The notes: generated by a model not told the origin, from the letters alone. A stretch of DNA of 37,122 nt from an uncultured Anaeromyxobacter sp. (GCA_903904005.1 CAIVAR010000042.1:1-37122); one strand, 5' to 3'; positions 8,095 through 16,452 are shown, counted from the first letter of the stretch. Translations and numbers: made by a program.

Positions 8095-10257
8095 ATGAAG
8101 GCCATCCAGGAACGCGCGCAGGTCGGTGATCGCGAGATCTCCCTCGAAACCGGCAAGGTCGCCAAGCAGGCCGACGGATCCATCTGGATCCGCCACGGCG
8201 ACTCCATCGTCCTCGTCACCGTGGTGTCGGCGAAGGAGCGCAAGGAGGGGATCGACTTCTTCCCCCTCACCGTCGACTACCAGGAGAAGCTCTTCGCCGC
8301 GGGCAAGATCCCCGGCAGCTTCTTCCGCCGCGAGGGTCGGCTCACCGAGAAGGAGACCCTGGTCTCCCGCATGGTCGACCGCTCCTGCCGCCCGCTCTTC
8401 CCGGACGGCTACGCCAACGAGACCCAGATCATCTGCACGGTCATCTCCTTCGACCAGGAGAACGACACCGACGTGCTGGCGCTCACCGGCGCCTCGGCGG
8501 CCCTGGCCGTCTCCGACGTCCCCTTCCACGGCCACATCGCCGGCGTCCGCGTCGGCCGGGTGAACGGGCAGTTCATCGCCAACCCCACGCTGGCCCAGCG
8601 CGCCGAGGCCGACCTCGACGTGGTGCTGGCCGCCTCCCGCGACGCCGTCGTCATGGTCGAGGGCGGAGGCAAGGAGATCACCGAGGACGTGATGGTCGAC
8701 GCGCTGCTCTTCGGCCAGGCGGCGGTGCAGCCGCTGCTCGACGCCCAGGACCGGCTCGCCGCCGCGGTGAAGAAGGGCAAGCGCGCCTTCGAGCCCCCCA
8801 AGAACGACCTCGCGCTGCGCGAGAAGGTGAAGTCGCTCACCTGGGAGAAGGTCCGCCAGGCCTACGCCCGCAACGAGAAGCACGATCGCTACGGCCGGCT
8901 CTCCGAGATCAAGAAGGAGCTCCTCGAGGCCCTCAGGGCCGAGGCCGCCGGCGACGCCGCGCAGCTCGCCTCGCTCGTCGCCCGCGAGAAGGAGATCAAG
9001 GGCTACTACGAGGACGTGAAGTACGACTACATGCGCAAGATGATCACCGACGAGGGGCGCCGGATCGGCGGCCGTGGTCCGGCCGACATCCGCTTCATCG
9101 CCTCCGAGGTGGGCATCCTGCCCCGCGTCCACGGCTCCGCCCTCTTCACGCGCGGTGAGACGCAGGCGCTCGTCGCCGCCACCCTCGGCACCTCCGAGGA
9201 CGAGCAGCGCGTCGAGATGCTGACCGGCATGCACTACAAGAAGTTCATGCTGCACTACAACTTCCCGCCCTTCTCCGTGGGCGAGGCCAAGTTCCTGCGC
9301 GGCCCCGGCCGGCGCGAGATCGGCCACGGCGCGCTGGCCGAGCGGGCGCTCCGGGCGGTGCTGCCCGCCGAGGACAAGTTCCCGTACACCATCCGCATCG
9401 TCTCCGACATCATGGAGTCGAACGGCTCCTCGTCGATGGCGTCGGTCTGCGGCGGCTGCCTGTCGCTCATGGACGCCGGCGTCCCGGTGAGGGCGCCCGT
9501 GGCCGGCATCGCCATGGGGCTCATCAAGGAGGGGGAGAAGATCGCCATCCTCTCCGACATCCTCGGCGACGAGGACCACCTGGGCGACATGGACTTCAAG
9601 GTCTGCGGCACCCAGGCCGGCATCACCGCCATCCAGATGGACATCAAGATCGGCGGCGTGACCCGCAAGATCCTCCAGGACGCGCTCGACCAGGCCGCCG
9701 CCGGCCGCAAGCACATCCTGGGCGAGATGGCCAAGGCCATCTCCGCGCCGCGCGGCGACATCAGCGCCTACGCGCCCCGGATCACCACCATCAAGATCCG
9801 TTCCGAGCGCATCAAGGACGTCATCGGGCCCGGCGGCAAGGTGATCAAGGACATCACCGCCCGCACCGGCTGCAGCATCAACATCGAGGATGACGGCACC
9901 ATCAACATCGCCAGCCCGAACCAGACCAACGTCGACGCGGCGATCAAGATGATCAAGAACCTCACCCAGGAGGCCGACGTCGGCAAGACGTACCTGGGGA
10001 CGGTCCGCAAGATCGCCGAGTTCGGCGCCTTCGTGGAGATCTTCCCGGGCACCGACGGGCTCATCCACATCTCCGAGCTCTCCGACAAGCGGGTGAAGAG
10101 CGTCTCCGACGTGCTGCAGGAGGGCGAGGAGGTCCTCGTCAAGGTCATCTCGGTCGACCGGGCCGGGAAGATCCGCCTCTCCCGCAAGGAGGCGCTGGCC
10201 GACGCGGCCGCGCAGAAGACCGACGCGCCGAAGGCCGACGCACCCAAGGCCGAATAG
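8095..10257 (+). CDS. pnp: Polyribonucleotide nucleotidyltransferase (PNPase)
   Basis: A 720-residue PNPase, the phosphorolytic 3'-5' exoribonuclease of RNA turnover. Two RNase PH-like domains are separated by an all-helical domain: the first includes '[19 protein letters not shown]' and '[19 protein letters not shown]', the second '[17 protein letters not shown]', 'PPFSVGE', '[15 protein letters not shown]' and '[13 protein letters not shown]'. A KH domain follows at about 563-622 ([11 protein letters not shown]) and an S1 domain at about 630-700 ([21 protein letters not shown]). A short Ala/Lys/Asp tail with a repeated DAPKA ends it. There is no strong Shine-Dalgarno site; GAAGGTG lies 5-11 bases before the ATG. 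The next gene starts 10 bases downstream. Confidence 0.97.
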   Translation: MKAIQERAQVGDREISLETGKVAKQADGSIWIRHGDSIVLVTVVSAKERKEGIDFFPLTVDYQEKLFAAGKIPGSFFRREGRLTEKETLVSRMVDRSCRPLFPDGYANETQIICTVISFDQENDTDVLALTGASAALAVSDVPFHGHIAGVRVGRVNGQFIANPTLAQRAEADLDVVLAASRDAVVMVEGGGKEITEDVMVDALLFGQAAVQPLLDAQDRLAAAVKKGKRAFEPPKNDLALREKVKSLTWEKVRQAYARNEKHDRYGRLSEIKKELLEALRAEAAGDAAQLASLVAREKEIKGYYEDVKYDYMRKMITDEGRRIGGRGPADIRFIASEVGILPRVHGSALFTRGETQALVAATLGTSEDEQRVEMLTGMHYKKFMLHYNFPPFSVGEAKFLRGPGRREIGHGALAERALRAVLPAEDKFPYTIRIVSDIMESNGSSSMASVCGGCLSLMDAGVPVRAPVAGIAMGLIKEGEKIAILSDILGDEDHLGDMDFKVCGTQAGITAIQMDIKIGGVTRKILQDALDQAAAGRKHILGEMAKAISAPRGDISAYAPRITTIKIRSERIKDVIGPGGKVIKDITARTGCSINIEDDGTINIASPNQTNVDAAIKMIKNLTQEADVGKTYLGTVRKIAEFGAFVEIFPGTDGLIHISELSDKRVKSVSDVLQEGEEVLVKVISVDRAGKIRLSRKEALADAAAQKTDAPKADAPKAE

Positions 10258-10267
10258 GGAGCGAGCG

Positions 10268-10726
10268 GTGTCCACGGCCGGGAGCCCCGTCCCCGTAGCC
10301 CTCCTCCGGGTGGGCGGCCGCGGCGCGCCGCTCGACCTGCCGCGCTACCAGACCGATGGCGCGGCGGGCATGGACCTGCGCGCCGACGAGCCGGTCGACC
10401 TCGCCCCCGGCGAGCGCCGGCTCGTCCCCACCGGCATCGCCGTGGCCATCCCGCCCGGCTTCGAGGGACAGGTCCGCCCGCGCTCCGGGCTGGCGCTCAA
10501 GCTCGGCCTCGGGGTCGTCAACGCGCCCGGCACCATCGACAGCGACTACCGGGGCGAGGTGGGCGTCATCCTCGCCAACTGGGGTTCCGAGCGGGTGGTG
10601 CTCGCCCGCGGGGAGCGCATCGCCCAGCTGGTCATCGCCCCCGTCGTCCGCGCCGCCATCCAGGAAGTGGCCGAGCTGCCCGGCACGGGGCGGGGCGGCG
10701 GAGGTTTCGGTTCCACCGGCCGCTAG
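10268..10726 (+). CDS. dut: dUTP diphosphatase (dUTPase)
   Basis: A 152-residue trimeric-type dUTPase, which hydrolyses dUTP to dUMP and keeps uracil out of DNA. The five family motifs are in order: '[10 protein letters not shown]', 'RPRSGLALK', '[13 protein letters not shown]', '[10 protein letters not shown]' and the Gly-rich C-terminal '[11 protein letters not shown]' that closes over the active site. The start is GTG at 10268, preceded by GGGAGCGA. It follows pnp by 10 bases and is probably co-transcribed with it. A small stem-loop (CCGGCC-gcta-GGCCGG, 10713-10728) spans its stop codon, and another (GGCCGC-cga-GCGGCC, 10744-10758) lies before purB. Confidence 0.95.
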   Translation: MSTAGSPVPVALLRVGGRGAPLDLPRYQTDGAAGMDLRADEPVDLAPGERRLVPTGIAVAIPPGFEGQVRPRSGLALKLGLGVVNAPGTIDSDYRGEVGVILANWGSERVVLARGERIAQLVIAPVVRAAIQEVAELPGTGRGGGGFGSTGR

Positions 10727-10770
10727 GCCGGAAACACGAGGTCGGCCGCCGAGCGGCCCCGGAGGGTCGG

Positions 10771-12087
10771 ATGATCCCGCGCTACACGCGTCCCGAGATG
10801 GCCCGCATCTGGTCGGCGGAGCGACGCTTCCGCATCTGGCTCGACGTCGAGCTCCTGGCGGCCGAGGCCATGGTGAAGCTCGGCCAGGTCCCGGCCGACG
10901 ACATGGCGGCGCTCCGCAAGGCCTTCGACGGCTTCTCGTTCTCGCCCGCCGACGTGGCCCGCATCGACGAGATCGAGAAGGTCACCAAGCACGACGTCAT
11001 CGCCTTCCTGACCTTCGTCGAGGAGAAGGGCGGCCTGCCCGCCCGCCACCTGCACAAGGGGATGACCTCCTCCGACGTGCTCGACACCACCTTCGCCGTC
11101 CAGTTGAAGGAAGCCACGGCGATGCTCGTCGCCGACGTCGACCGGGTCCGCGCCGCCGTGAAGAAGCGGGCCCTCGAGCACCGGCGCACCCCCATGATCG
11201 GGCGCAGCCACGGCATCCACGCCGAGCCGGTCACCTTCGGGCTGAAGCTCGCCGGCTGGTACGACGCCTGGGGGCGCCGCCGCGAGGCGCTGGTGGCCGC
11301 CGGGAAGGTCGCCTCGGTCGGCAAGATCTCCGGCGCGGTGGGCACCTTCGCGAACGTCGATCCGAGCGTGGAGGCCCACGTGATGGCGAGCCTCGGCCTC
11401 GAGGGGGGGGAGGGGGCGGCCACGCAGGTGGTGGCCCGCGACCGGCACGCCGACCTCTTCTGCGCCATCGCCGTCGCCGGCGCGGTGATGGAGCAGCAGG
11501 CCACCGAGGTCCGCCACCTGCAGCGCACCGAGGTGCGGGAGGCCGAGGAGCCCTTCACGGCGGGGCAGAAGGGGAGCTCCGCCATGCCCCACAAGCGCAA
11601 CCCCATCCTCTCCGAGAACCTCACCGGGATCGCGCGCCTGCTGCGCGGCTGGGCGATTCCGGCGCTCGAGGACGTGGCGCTCTGGCACGAGCGGGACATC
11701 AGCCACTCGTCGGTGGAGCGGGTCATCGGCCCGGACGCCACCCTCGCGCTCGACTTCGGCCTGAACCGGTTCGCCCGGATGATCGACGACCTGCGCGTCT
11801 ACCCGCAGCGGATGCAGGAGAACCTCGACCAGACCGGCGGCCTCTTCGAGGCCCAGCGGGTGCTGCTCGCGCTGGTGGGGAAGGGGCTCCCCCGCCAGGA
11901 GGGGTACGTCCTCGTCCAGCGCAACGCCATGAAGGTCTGGGAGGAGAAGGTCGACTTCCGCACCGCGCTGAAGCGGGACGTGGACGTGAAGAAGGCGCTC
12001 ACGGACGCGGAGATCGACGCCTGCTTCACGGTGGACTACCACCTGAAGCACGTCGACACGATCTTCCGGCGGGTGTTCGGGGAGTGA
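10771..12087 (+). CDS. purB: Adenylosuccinate lyase
   Basis: A 438-residue PurB of the shorter (Bacillus-like) class. It cleaves SAICAR to AICAR in purine synthesis and adenylosuccinate to AMP. Marks: start MIPRYTRPEMARIWS, 'EKVTKHDVIAFLTFVEE', 'HKGMTSSDVLDT', 'GRSHGIHAEP' with the catalytic His, and the fumarase-superfamily signature 'GSSAMPHKRNP' at about 267-277. The start follows GGAGGGTCGG. A run of eight G occurs inside the coding region at 11403-11410 (Glu-Gly-Gly). The gene converges with purC with only six bases between the stops and no hairpin terminator between them. Confidence 0.95.
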   Translation: MIPRYTRPEMARIWSAERRFRIWLDVELLAAEAMVKLGQVPADDMAALRKAFDGFSFSPADVARIDEIEKVTKHDVIAFLTFVEEKGGLPARHLHKGMTSSDVLDTTFAVQLKEATAMLVADVDRVRAAVKKRALEHRRTPMIGRSHGIHAEPVTFGLKLAGWYDAWGRRREALVAAGKVASVGKISGAVGTFANVDPSVEAHVMASLGLEGGEGAATQVVARDRHADLFCAIAVAGAVMEQQATEVRHLQRTEVREAEEPFTAGQKGSSAMPHKRNPILSENLTGIARLLRGWAIPALEDVALWHERDISHSSVERVIGPDATLALDFGLNRFARMIDDLRVYPQRMQENLDQTGGLFEAQRVLLALVGKGLPRQEGYVLVQRNAMKVWEEKVDFRTALKRDVDVKKALTDAEIDACFTVDYHLKHVDTIFRRVFGE

Positions 12088-12093
12088 GCGCGG

Positions 12094-13053
12094 CTACAGG
12101 TAGTTCTTCGCCTTCAAGTTCCCGCGGATCCGCGCGTCGACGCTTCCCACCGGCGACTCGAACTTCTCGCCGGTGAGGAGCTCGAAGACCTCGATGTACT
12201 TCCGGGCCAGCATGACGCGCACGTCGTCGGTGAGCGCCGGTGGCTTGCCGTGGCCGGAGAACCCGTGCTCGGTGATGAGCCACTGCCGGATGTTCTCCTT
12301 GTCGAGCATCTGCTGGTCCTGCCCGGCCGCCAGCCGCTCCTCGTACCCCTGGGCGACCCAGTAGCGCGAGCTGTCCGGCGTGTGGATCTCGTCGATGACG
12401 ACGAGCTTCCCGTCGGAGATGCCCATCTCGTACTTGGTGTCGACGAGGATGAGGCCGCGGCTCGCCGCCCACTCCTGGCCGCGCCGGAAGAGGGCGCGGG
12501 CCACCTCGACCGCCTCGGCCCAGACCTGGGCGGGGACGAGCCCCTGATCGACGATGGCCTTCTCGCTGATGGGCTCGTCGTGCTTGCCGTACTGGGCCTT
12601 GGTGGAGGGCGTGACGAGGGGCAGGGTGAACTTCTGGTCCTTGCGGAGCCCCTGCGGCCAGTCGATGCCGTAGGCGCCAGCCTTGCCGGCCACGTAGTCG
12701 CGCCACAGCGAGCCGGTGATGTACCCCCGGATGATGATCTCGACGGGGAAGGGCGCGGCCCGCTTCACCACCATCACACTCGGATCGGGGTTGTCGAGGA
12801 TGTGGGTGGGCGCGACGTCCTTCACCTTGTCGAACCAGAAGCGGGTCAGGCGGGAGAGCACCTCGCCCTTGAACGGGATGGTCCCGAGGACGTGGTCGAA
12901 GGCGCTGATCCGGTCGGTCGTGACCATCACGATCCGGTCGGCGCGCGAGTAGTTGTCGCGGACCTTGCCCCGGTAGAGCTCGCCGAGCTCGGGGGCGTCG
13001 AACTTCTGGAGGGTGTGGGCCAGCTGTTCGCGGAGCTTGTCGTCGGGAATCAT
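12094..13053 (-). CDS. purC: Phosphoribosylaminoimidazole-succinocarboxamide synthase (SAICAR synthetase)
   Basis: A 319-residue PurC of the longer class (the short Bacillus type is about 240). It joins CAIR and aspartate with ATP to make SAICAR, the substrate of PurB next door. Family marks: 'GKVRDNYSRADRIVMVTTDRISAFDHVL', 'PFKGEVLSRLTRFWF', 'VKRAAPFPVEIIIRGYITGS', 'ILVDTKYEMGISDGKLVVIDEIHTPDSSRYW'. I place the start at the ATG at 13053 (MIPDDKLREQL); an upstream in-frame extension would cross the divergent trmJ start. There is no Shine-Dalgarno site, and a -10-like box ends 8 bases upstream, suggesting a leaderless mRNA. Confidence 0.93.
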   Translation of the reverse strand: MIPDDKLREQLAHTLQKFDAPELGELYRGKVRDNYSRADRIVMVTTDRISAFDHVLGTIPFKGEVLSRLTRFWFDKVKDVAPTHILDNPDPSVMVVKRAAPFPVEIIIRGYITGSLWRDYVAGKAGAYGIDWPQGLRKDQKFTLPLVTPSTKAQYGKHDEPISEKAIVDQGLVPAQVWAEAVEVARALFRRGQEWAASRGLILVDTKYEMGISDGKLVVIDEIHTPDSSRYWVAQGYEERLAAGQDQQMLDKENIRQWLITEHGFSGHGKPPALTDDVRVMLARKYIEVFELLTGEKFESPVGSVDARIRGNLKAKNYL

Positions 13054-13061
13054 GGCGGCAA

Positions 13062-13071
13062 ATGCTAGCAT
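13062..13071. promoter_or_regulatory. Palindromic shared -10 box for divergent purC and trmJ
   Basis: ATGCTAGCAT at 13062-13071 is a perfect 10-base palindrome, so it reads as an extended -10 (TG-C-TAGCAT) on both strands. On the minus strand the hexamer ends 8 bases before the purC ATG; on the plus strand it ends 9 bases before the trmJ TTG. No convincing -35 box is visible for either. The predicted transcripts would start within about two bases of each start codon. Confidence 0.45.
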
Positions 13072-13080
13072 ACGGGCGCC

Positions 13081-13866
13081 TTGGACCGGGACGACGTGAT
13101 CTTCGTGCTCCACCGCCCGTCGTCGGCCGAGAACATCGGGGCCGTGGCCCGGGTGCTGGCGAACTTCGAGATCCCCCGGATGCGGGTGGTCGCGCCCCCG
13201 TCCTGGTCGGGGGTGCCCCGGTCAGGGGGCGGGCAGAATGCCAAGGAGGACGTCTTCCGGAGGGCCCAGCGGACGGCCCGGCGGGCGCGGCCGATCCTCG
13301 ACGCGGCCGAGGTCTTCCCGGACCTGGCCTCGGCCCTCGTCGGGACGGTCTGGGCCTGCGGGACCACCTCCCGTGACGTGGAGGGGCGCCCCCGCCTGTC
13401 CCCCCGGGAACTAGGGGGCGAGGTGGCCCGGCGGGCGGCGGGTCGGCCGGTGGCGATCGTCCTCGGGGAGGAGAAGCGGGGGCTATCCGACGCCGAGTTG
13501 ACCGCCTGCGCCGCGGTCTGCACCATCCCGACGGGCGCCACCTACGACTCGATGAACCTGGCCCAGGCGGCCGCCGTGCTCGCCTACGAGGTCGCGCTGG
13601 GACGGGGTGCGGGCATCCCGCGCGCCCCGCCGGCCGAGCAGGCCAGGCACGAGACGGTGGAGGCCTTCTGGAGACGCGCGCGGTCCCTGCTCTCCGCGGT
13701 GGGCTACCTCAACCCACAAAACCCCGATGCCATCCTGGCGGAATGGCGGGTGCTGCTCGCGCGGGCGGAGCCCACGCAGCGGGAGGCGGAACTCCTGGCC
13801 GCCGCGGCCCGCTCGCTCGAGCGCGTGCTCGGGGCGGGGCCGAAGGGCGGCAAGGGACCGGCCTAG
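13081..13866 (+). CDS. trmJ: SPOUT-family RNA 2'-O-methyltransferase, TrmJ-like
   Basis: A 261-residue SpoU/SPOUT methyltransferase. The three SAM-knot motifs are present: 'RPSSAENIGAVARVLANF' near the N-terminus, 'VLGEEKRGLSDAEL' and 'IPTGATYDSMNLAQAAAVLAYE'. Together with the C-terminal helical extension and length this fits TrmJ, which methylates the ribose of residue 32 in tRNAs; other SpoU relatives cannot be excluded. The start is taken as TTG at 13081, the first in-frame start after the divergent purC promoter; a GTG at 13096 is the alternative but would cut into the first strand. The 3' end overlaps the next convergent gene by four bases through a shared CTAG. Confidence 0.83.
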   Translation: MDRDDVIFVLHRPSSAENIGAVARVLANFEIPRMRVVAPPSWSGVPRSGGGQNAKEDVFRRAQRTARRARPILDAAEVFPDLASALVGTVWACGTTSRDVEGRPRLSPRELGGEVARRAAGRPVAIVLGEEKRGLSDAELTACAAVCTIPTGATYDSMNLAQAAAVLAYEVALGRGAGIPRAPPAEQARHETVEAFWRRARSLLSAVGYLNPQNPDAILAEWRVLLARAEPTQREAELLAAAARSLERVLGAGPKGGKGPA

Positions 13867-14168
13867 GAAGCGGGTGCCTCTGCGGCGACCTGCGTCGCGC
13901 CCTTGCGGCTCTTCTTCCAGGCGTCGAAGTGCTCCTGGCAGAGGCCGTGCTGGAAGACCTTCTTCTTGCACTCCTCCTTGGAGCAGCCCTTCCAGCGGCG
14001 GGGAACGGCCTCGAGCTCCCCACGGCGCCACTTGGCGTGGTGGAAGAAGCAGAACCCCTTGGCGCGGTAAGCGCGCTTGCAGCCCTGGATCTTGCAGGCC
14101 TTCTTGCCGCCGCCCTTGGCCTTCGGGGCGGCCTTCTTCGCCTTCGTCTTCGCGGTCGTGTCGGTCAT
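13863..14168 (-). CDS. Small basic protein with two CX4CX9CX2H zinc motifs and an H1-like tail
   Basis: A 101-residue protein of unknown function. Residues 1-24 are Lys/Ala/Thr-rich (MTDTTAKTKAKKAAPKAK), like histone-H1-type tails. Two motifs with identical spacing follow: C25-X4-C30-X9-C40-X2-H43 and C62-X4-C67-X9-C77-X2-H80, each with a Gly before the third Cys (KGFCFFH, HGLCQEH). This is the pattern of small zinc-binding modules; zinc and nucleic-acid binding are inference. The start at 14168 (MTDTTAK) is preferred to a longer frame beginning 13 codons upstream. Its stop overlaps the trmJ stop. It lies at the end of the minus-strand block, 65 bases after the anchored peptide gene. Confidence 0.75.
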   Translation of the reverse strand: MTDTTAKTKAKKAAPKAKGGGKKACKIQGCKRAYRAKGFCFFHHAKWRRGELEAVPRRWKGCSKEECKKKVFQHGLCQEHFDAWKKSRKGATQVAAEAPAS

Positions 14169-14233
14169 TCGGGGGGGTTGATTACCCGACCCCCGCGCAG
14201 AACGCAACCCCTCGATTTGCCTGGAAGGGGAGG

Positions 14234-14518
14234 TCAGCGCCGGGGGGCCGGCCGGTCGGCCGCGTGCTCGGCCACGATCTTGTCGATGGCGCTGCGGTCG
14301 GCGTCGGTGTGGTGCTCCACGGGCTCGGGGACCGGCTTCGGGCCCGCCGTGGGCCCCGGTTGGGCCGTTCTCGCTCCAGGGGAGCCCTTCGACACCGTCC
14401 GGGTCGCGGCGGGGGTGCCGTTCCAGCGTTCGACCAGCGTCTTCCCGTCCACGGGGACGAAGACCCCGACGAGGAGGAGGATGGCCGCCACGGCGGCGGC
14501 GAGGAGCAGCCGGGACAT
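14234..14518 (-). CDS. Small secreted or membrane-anchored protein, unknown function
   Basis: A 94-residue protein beginning MSRLLLAAAVAAILLLVGVFV, a signal peptide or single N-terminal membrane anchor, followed by about 70 polar, Pro/Thr/Ala-rich residues ending with a short possible helix (DADRSAIDKIVAEHAAD). I do not recognise a family. It lies 51 bases downstream of the sigma factor gene in the same orientation, so it could be co-transcribed, but nothing else links the two. No clear Shine-Dalgarno site is visible. Confidence 0.6.
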   Translation of the reverse strand: MSRLLLAAAVAAILLLVGVFVPVDGKTLVERWNGTPAATRTVSKGSPGARTAQPGPTAGPKPVPEPVEHHTDADRSAIDKIVAEHAADRPAPRR

Positions 14519-14569
14519 GGCAGGAGTTTCCCCCGCAGCCGGCGACCCGTCGAGTTTTCGGGTCCGTCC

Positions 14570-15145
14570 CTACTCGATGAGCCCCTGCTCGCGCGCCATC
14601 CGTCCGAGCTTCTCCTTCAGCCGCTCGAATCGCTTCCGGAGCGCGGCCGGCGTGGCCGGCTCGCCGTCGGAACGCATCACCTCGGCGACGTCCTCCCAGG
14701 GCATGCTCTTGTCGACGCGGAGGATGAGCAGGGTCTGCTCCTCGGGGTCGAGCGACTCCCGGAGCTTCATCAGCTTGTCGGCCCGGCCGCCGGGCGCGTA
14801 GGTCGACATGGTGGAGCGGACCTCCTCGGCGATCTTGGAGGCCTCGGTGGTCAGGATGGGGCGGGCGCGCCGCCGGTAGGGGTCGCGCGCGTAGCGGGCG
14901 GCGGCGTGCCAGGCCAGCCGGAACGCCCAGGTCCGGACGGCGCTCTCGCGGCGGAAGCCGGCGAGCCCCTTCCAGAGGTCCTCGGCGAACTGGGAGAAGA
15001 CGTCGTGGGCGTCATCCTCGTCCCGGAGCACCGCGGTCAGGTATCCGAGCACCTGCGGACCGAAGCCGCGCAAGGCCTCGGTCGCCGCGCCCGAGAGGTC
15101 GCCAGCGTCGAGAAGGGCCAGGATCCGGGGTTCGAGGTCCGACAC
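14570..15145 (-). CDS. ECF-type RNA polymerase sigma factor
   Basis: A 191-residue sigma-70-family protein with regions 2 and 4 only. Region 2 includes 'DEDDAHDVFSQFAEDLWKGLAGFR' and 'VRTWAFRLAWHAAARYARDPYRRR', a pattern I know from sigma factors of Myxococcota. Region 4 shows 'LDPEEQTLLILRVDKSMPWEDVAEVM', then a helix-turn-helix variant 'PAALRKRFERLKEKLGRMAREQG'. No anti-sigma gene with a zinc-finger motif is next to it. The start is GTG at 15145 with an AGGAGG too close (one base) to act as a normal Shine-Dalgarno site, and a TATACA box ends 6 bases upstream. Possible leaderless transcription from inside the end of gph. Confidence 0.85.
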   Translation of the reverse strand: MSDLEPRILALLDAGDLSGAATEALRGFGPQVLGYLTAVLRDEDDAHDVFSQFAEDLWKGLAGFRRESAVRTWAFRLAWHAAARYARDPYRRRARPILTTEASKIAEEVRSTMSTYAPGGRADKLMKLRESLDPEEQTLLILRVDKSMPWEDVAEVMRSDGEPATPAALRKRFERLKEKLGRMAREQGLIE

Positions 15146-15151
15146 CCCTCC

Positions 15152-15157
15152 TGTATA
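15152..15157 (-). promoter_or_regulatory. -10-like box for the ECF sigma gene
   Basis: On the minus strand TATACA (15157-15152) is followed by six bases and then the GTG start. If used as a -10 box, transcription would begin at the start codon. No good -35 is seen. It overlaps the end of the upstream phosphatase gene, allowing the sigma gene its own promoter. Confidence 0.4.
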
Positions 15158-15159
15158 TC

Positions 15160-15795
15160 TCAGGGAATGGCGCCCACGAAGGGGAGTAGCCCGGCCGCCT
15201 CCTGCACGAAGCCGGTCGCGCCGGCGGAGGCGAGCGTCTCCATGGGAACGAAGCCCCATGAGACCGGGACAAACCGGACCCCGGCGGCGATCGCGGTGGC
15301 GTGATCGACCAGGCTGTCCCCGATGAGCACCGTCTCCTCGGGGGGCACGCCGTTGCGGACGCAGATCCCGAGCAGCCCGGCCGGGTTGGGCTTCCGGGCC
15401 GCGTCGTCCCCGCCCACCACCACCGAGAAGCGGGGGAGGACCCCCAGCCCGTCCAGGATCCGCCGCGCCATGGCGCCGGGCTTGTTGGTGTGGACCGCGA
15501 GCGGGATCCGCGCGCTTCCCAGCACGGCGGCGATCCCCGGGTAGAGCCGGGTGTGGTCGAGGAGGTGGCGCGTGTAGTGCTCGCGCCAGAGGGCGAGCGC
15601 CGCCTCGAGCAGGTGCTCCCGGGGCGCGATGGCGCGGGAGACCAGCGCGGCCGCGCCGTCCCCGACGTAGCCCAACACCTCCTCGCGCGTGCGGGGCGGC
15701 AACCCCAGTTCGCCGAGGGCGTGGGCCACGGCCAGGTAGAGGTCCTCCCGGGAGTCGACGATCGTGCCGTCGAGGTCGAAGACGCAGAGCTTCAA
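15160..15795 (-). CDS. gph: HAD-superfamily hydrolase, phosphoglycolate phosphatase-like
   Basis: A 211-residue HAD hydrolase. Motif I is CVFDLDGTIVDS with the nucleophile and acid Asp, followed by a helical cap domain; motif II lies in 'LAVHTNKP', motif III is the Lys of 'ARKPNPAGL', motif IV is 'LIGDSLVDHATA'. The cap type and length fit phosphoglycolate phosphatase (Gph), which removes phosphate from 2-phosphoglycolate, but related sugar phosphatases cannot be ruled out. I chose the TTG start at 15795 because it overlaps the upstream stop (TTGA) and gives the usual KLCVFDLDGT start; an ATG six codons upstream is the alternative. Confidence 0.82.
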   Translation of the reverse strand: MKLCVFDLDGTIVDSREDLYLAVAHALGELGLPPRTREEVLGYVGDGAAALVSRAIAPREHLLEAALALWREHYTRHLLDHTRLYPGIAAVLGSARIPLAVHTNKPGAMARRILDGLGVLPRFSVVVGGDDAARKPNPAGLLGICVRNGVPPEETVLIGDSLVDHATAIAAGVRFVPVSWGFVPMETLASAGATGFVQEAAGLLPFVGAIP

Positions 15796-16445
15796 GGCCC
15801 CATCCCCACCCATTCGGACCCGTCCTCGTAGATCTCGCGCTTCCAGATGGGGGCGTCGCGCTTGAGCCGCTCGAGCGTTGCCTCGCAGGCACGGAAGGCA
15901 GGGGCCCGGTGGGGGGCGGCTGCGGCGATCACCACCGCGGCCTCCCCGGGCGAGAGCGCGCCCACCCGGTGGACGATGGCGACCCGCGCGCCGTGCTCCT
16001 CGCCCACGGCCCGGCCGATCTCGGCGAGCTTGCGCTCGGCCATGGGGACGTAGGCCTCGTACTCGAGCCGCACGACTCGCTTGCCGTGGCTCGCGTCCCG
16101 CACGTCTCCCCGGAAGGTGACCACGCCGCCGAGCCCAGGTCCGGACACGGCCTCGACCACCTCGGCGAGTTCGAGCGGTCGGTCGACCACCCGGAACCGC
16201 CCCGACCCTCCGGACACCGGCGGGATGACCGCGACCTCGGAGCCGTCCGGCACCGCGTCCCCGTCGACCGCGAACTCCTGCCCCACGGCGAACCGACACC
16301 GCGGCAGCACCCGCGCGAGCGCGGGATGGCGCTCGGAGAGGAAGGCCCGCAACCCGCCCACCGTGGCGGGGGCGGTGGCCAGCGTCTCGGAGCCGGTGCC
16401 GGCGGCCTCTCGGGCGACGGCGAAGTAGAGGATCGAGACGGGCAC
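15792..16445 (-). CDS. moaX: Fused molybdopterin synthase (MoaD-MoaE)
   Basis: A 217-residue fusion. Residues 1-80 are a ubiquitin-like MoaD (VSILYFAVAREAAG at the start, ending in VAVIPPVSGG with the sulfur-carrying Gly-Gly at 79-80). Residues 81-217 are MoaE ('GVVTFRGDVRD', 'LEYEAYVPMAERKL', 'VAIVHRVGALSPGEAAVVIA', and the catalytic-Lys region LKRDAPIWKRE). Molybdopterin synthase adds two sulfurs to cyclic pyranopterin phosphate; MoaD must have a free C-terminal Gly-Gly. A comparable fusion, MoaX of Mycobacterium tuberculosis, is known to be cut after the Gly-Gly. The GTG start at 16445 lies 7 bases after a TAGCAT box and has no Shine-Dalgarno site. No other cofactor genes are near. Confidence 0.9.
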   Translation of the reverse strand: MPVSILYFAVAREAAGTGSETLATAPATVGGLRAFLSERHPALARVLPRCRFAVGQEFAVDGDAVPDGSEVAVIPPVSGGSGRFRVVDRPLELAEVVEAVSGPGLGGVVTFRGDVRDASHGKRVVRLEYEAYVPMAERKLAEIGRAVGEEHGARVAIVHRVGALSPGEAAVVIAAAAPHRAPAFRACEATLERLKRDAPIWKREIYEDGSEWVGMGP

Positions 16446-16452
16446 GTCGGGG

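Noticed and set aside
11403-11410. Run of eight G inside purB as a phase-variation tract
   Set aside because: Encodes Glu-Gly-Gly within a conserved essential gene; similar G runs (23478-23485, 27220-27227) are expected by chance at this GC content.
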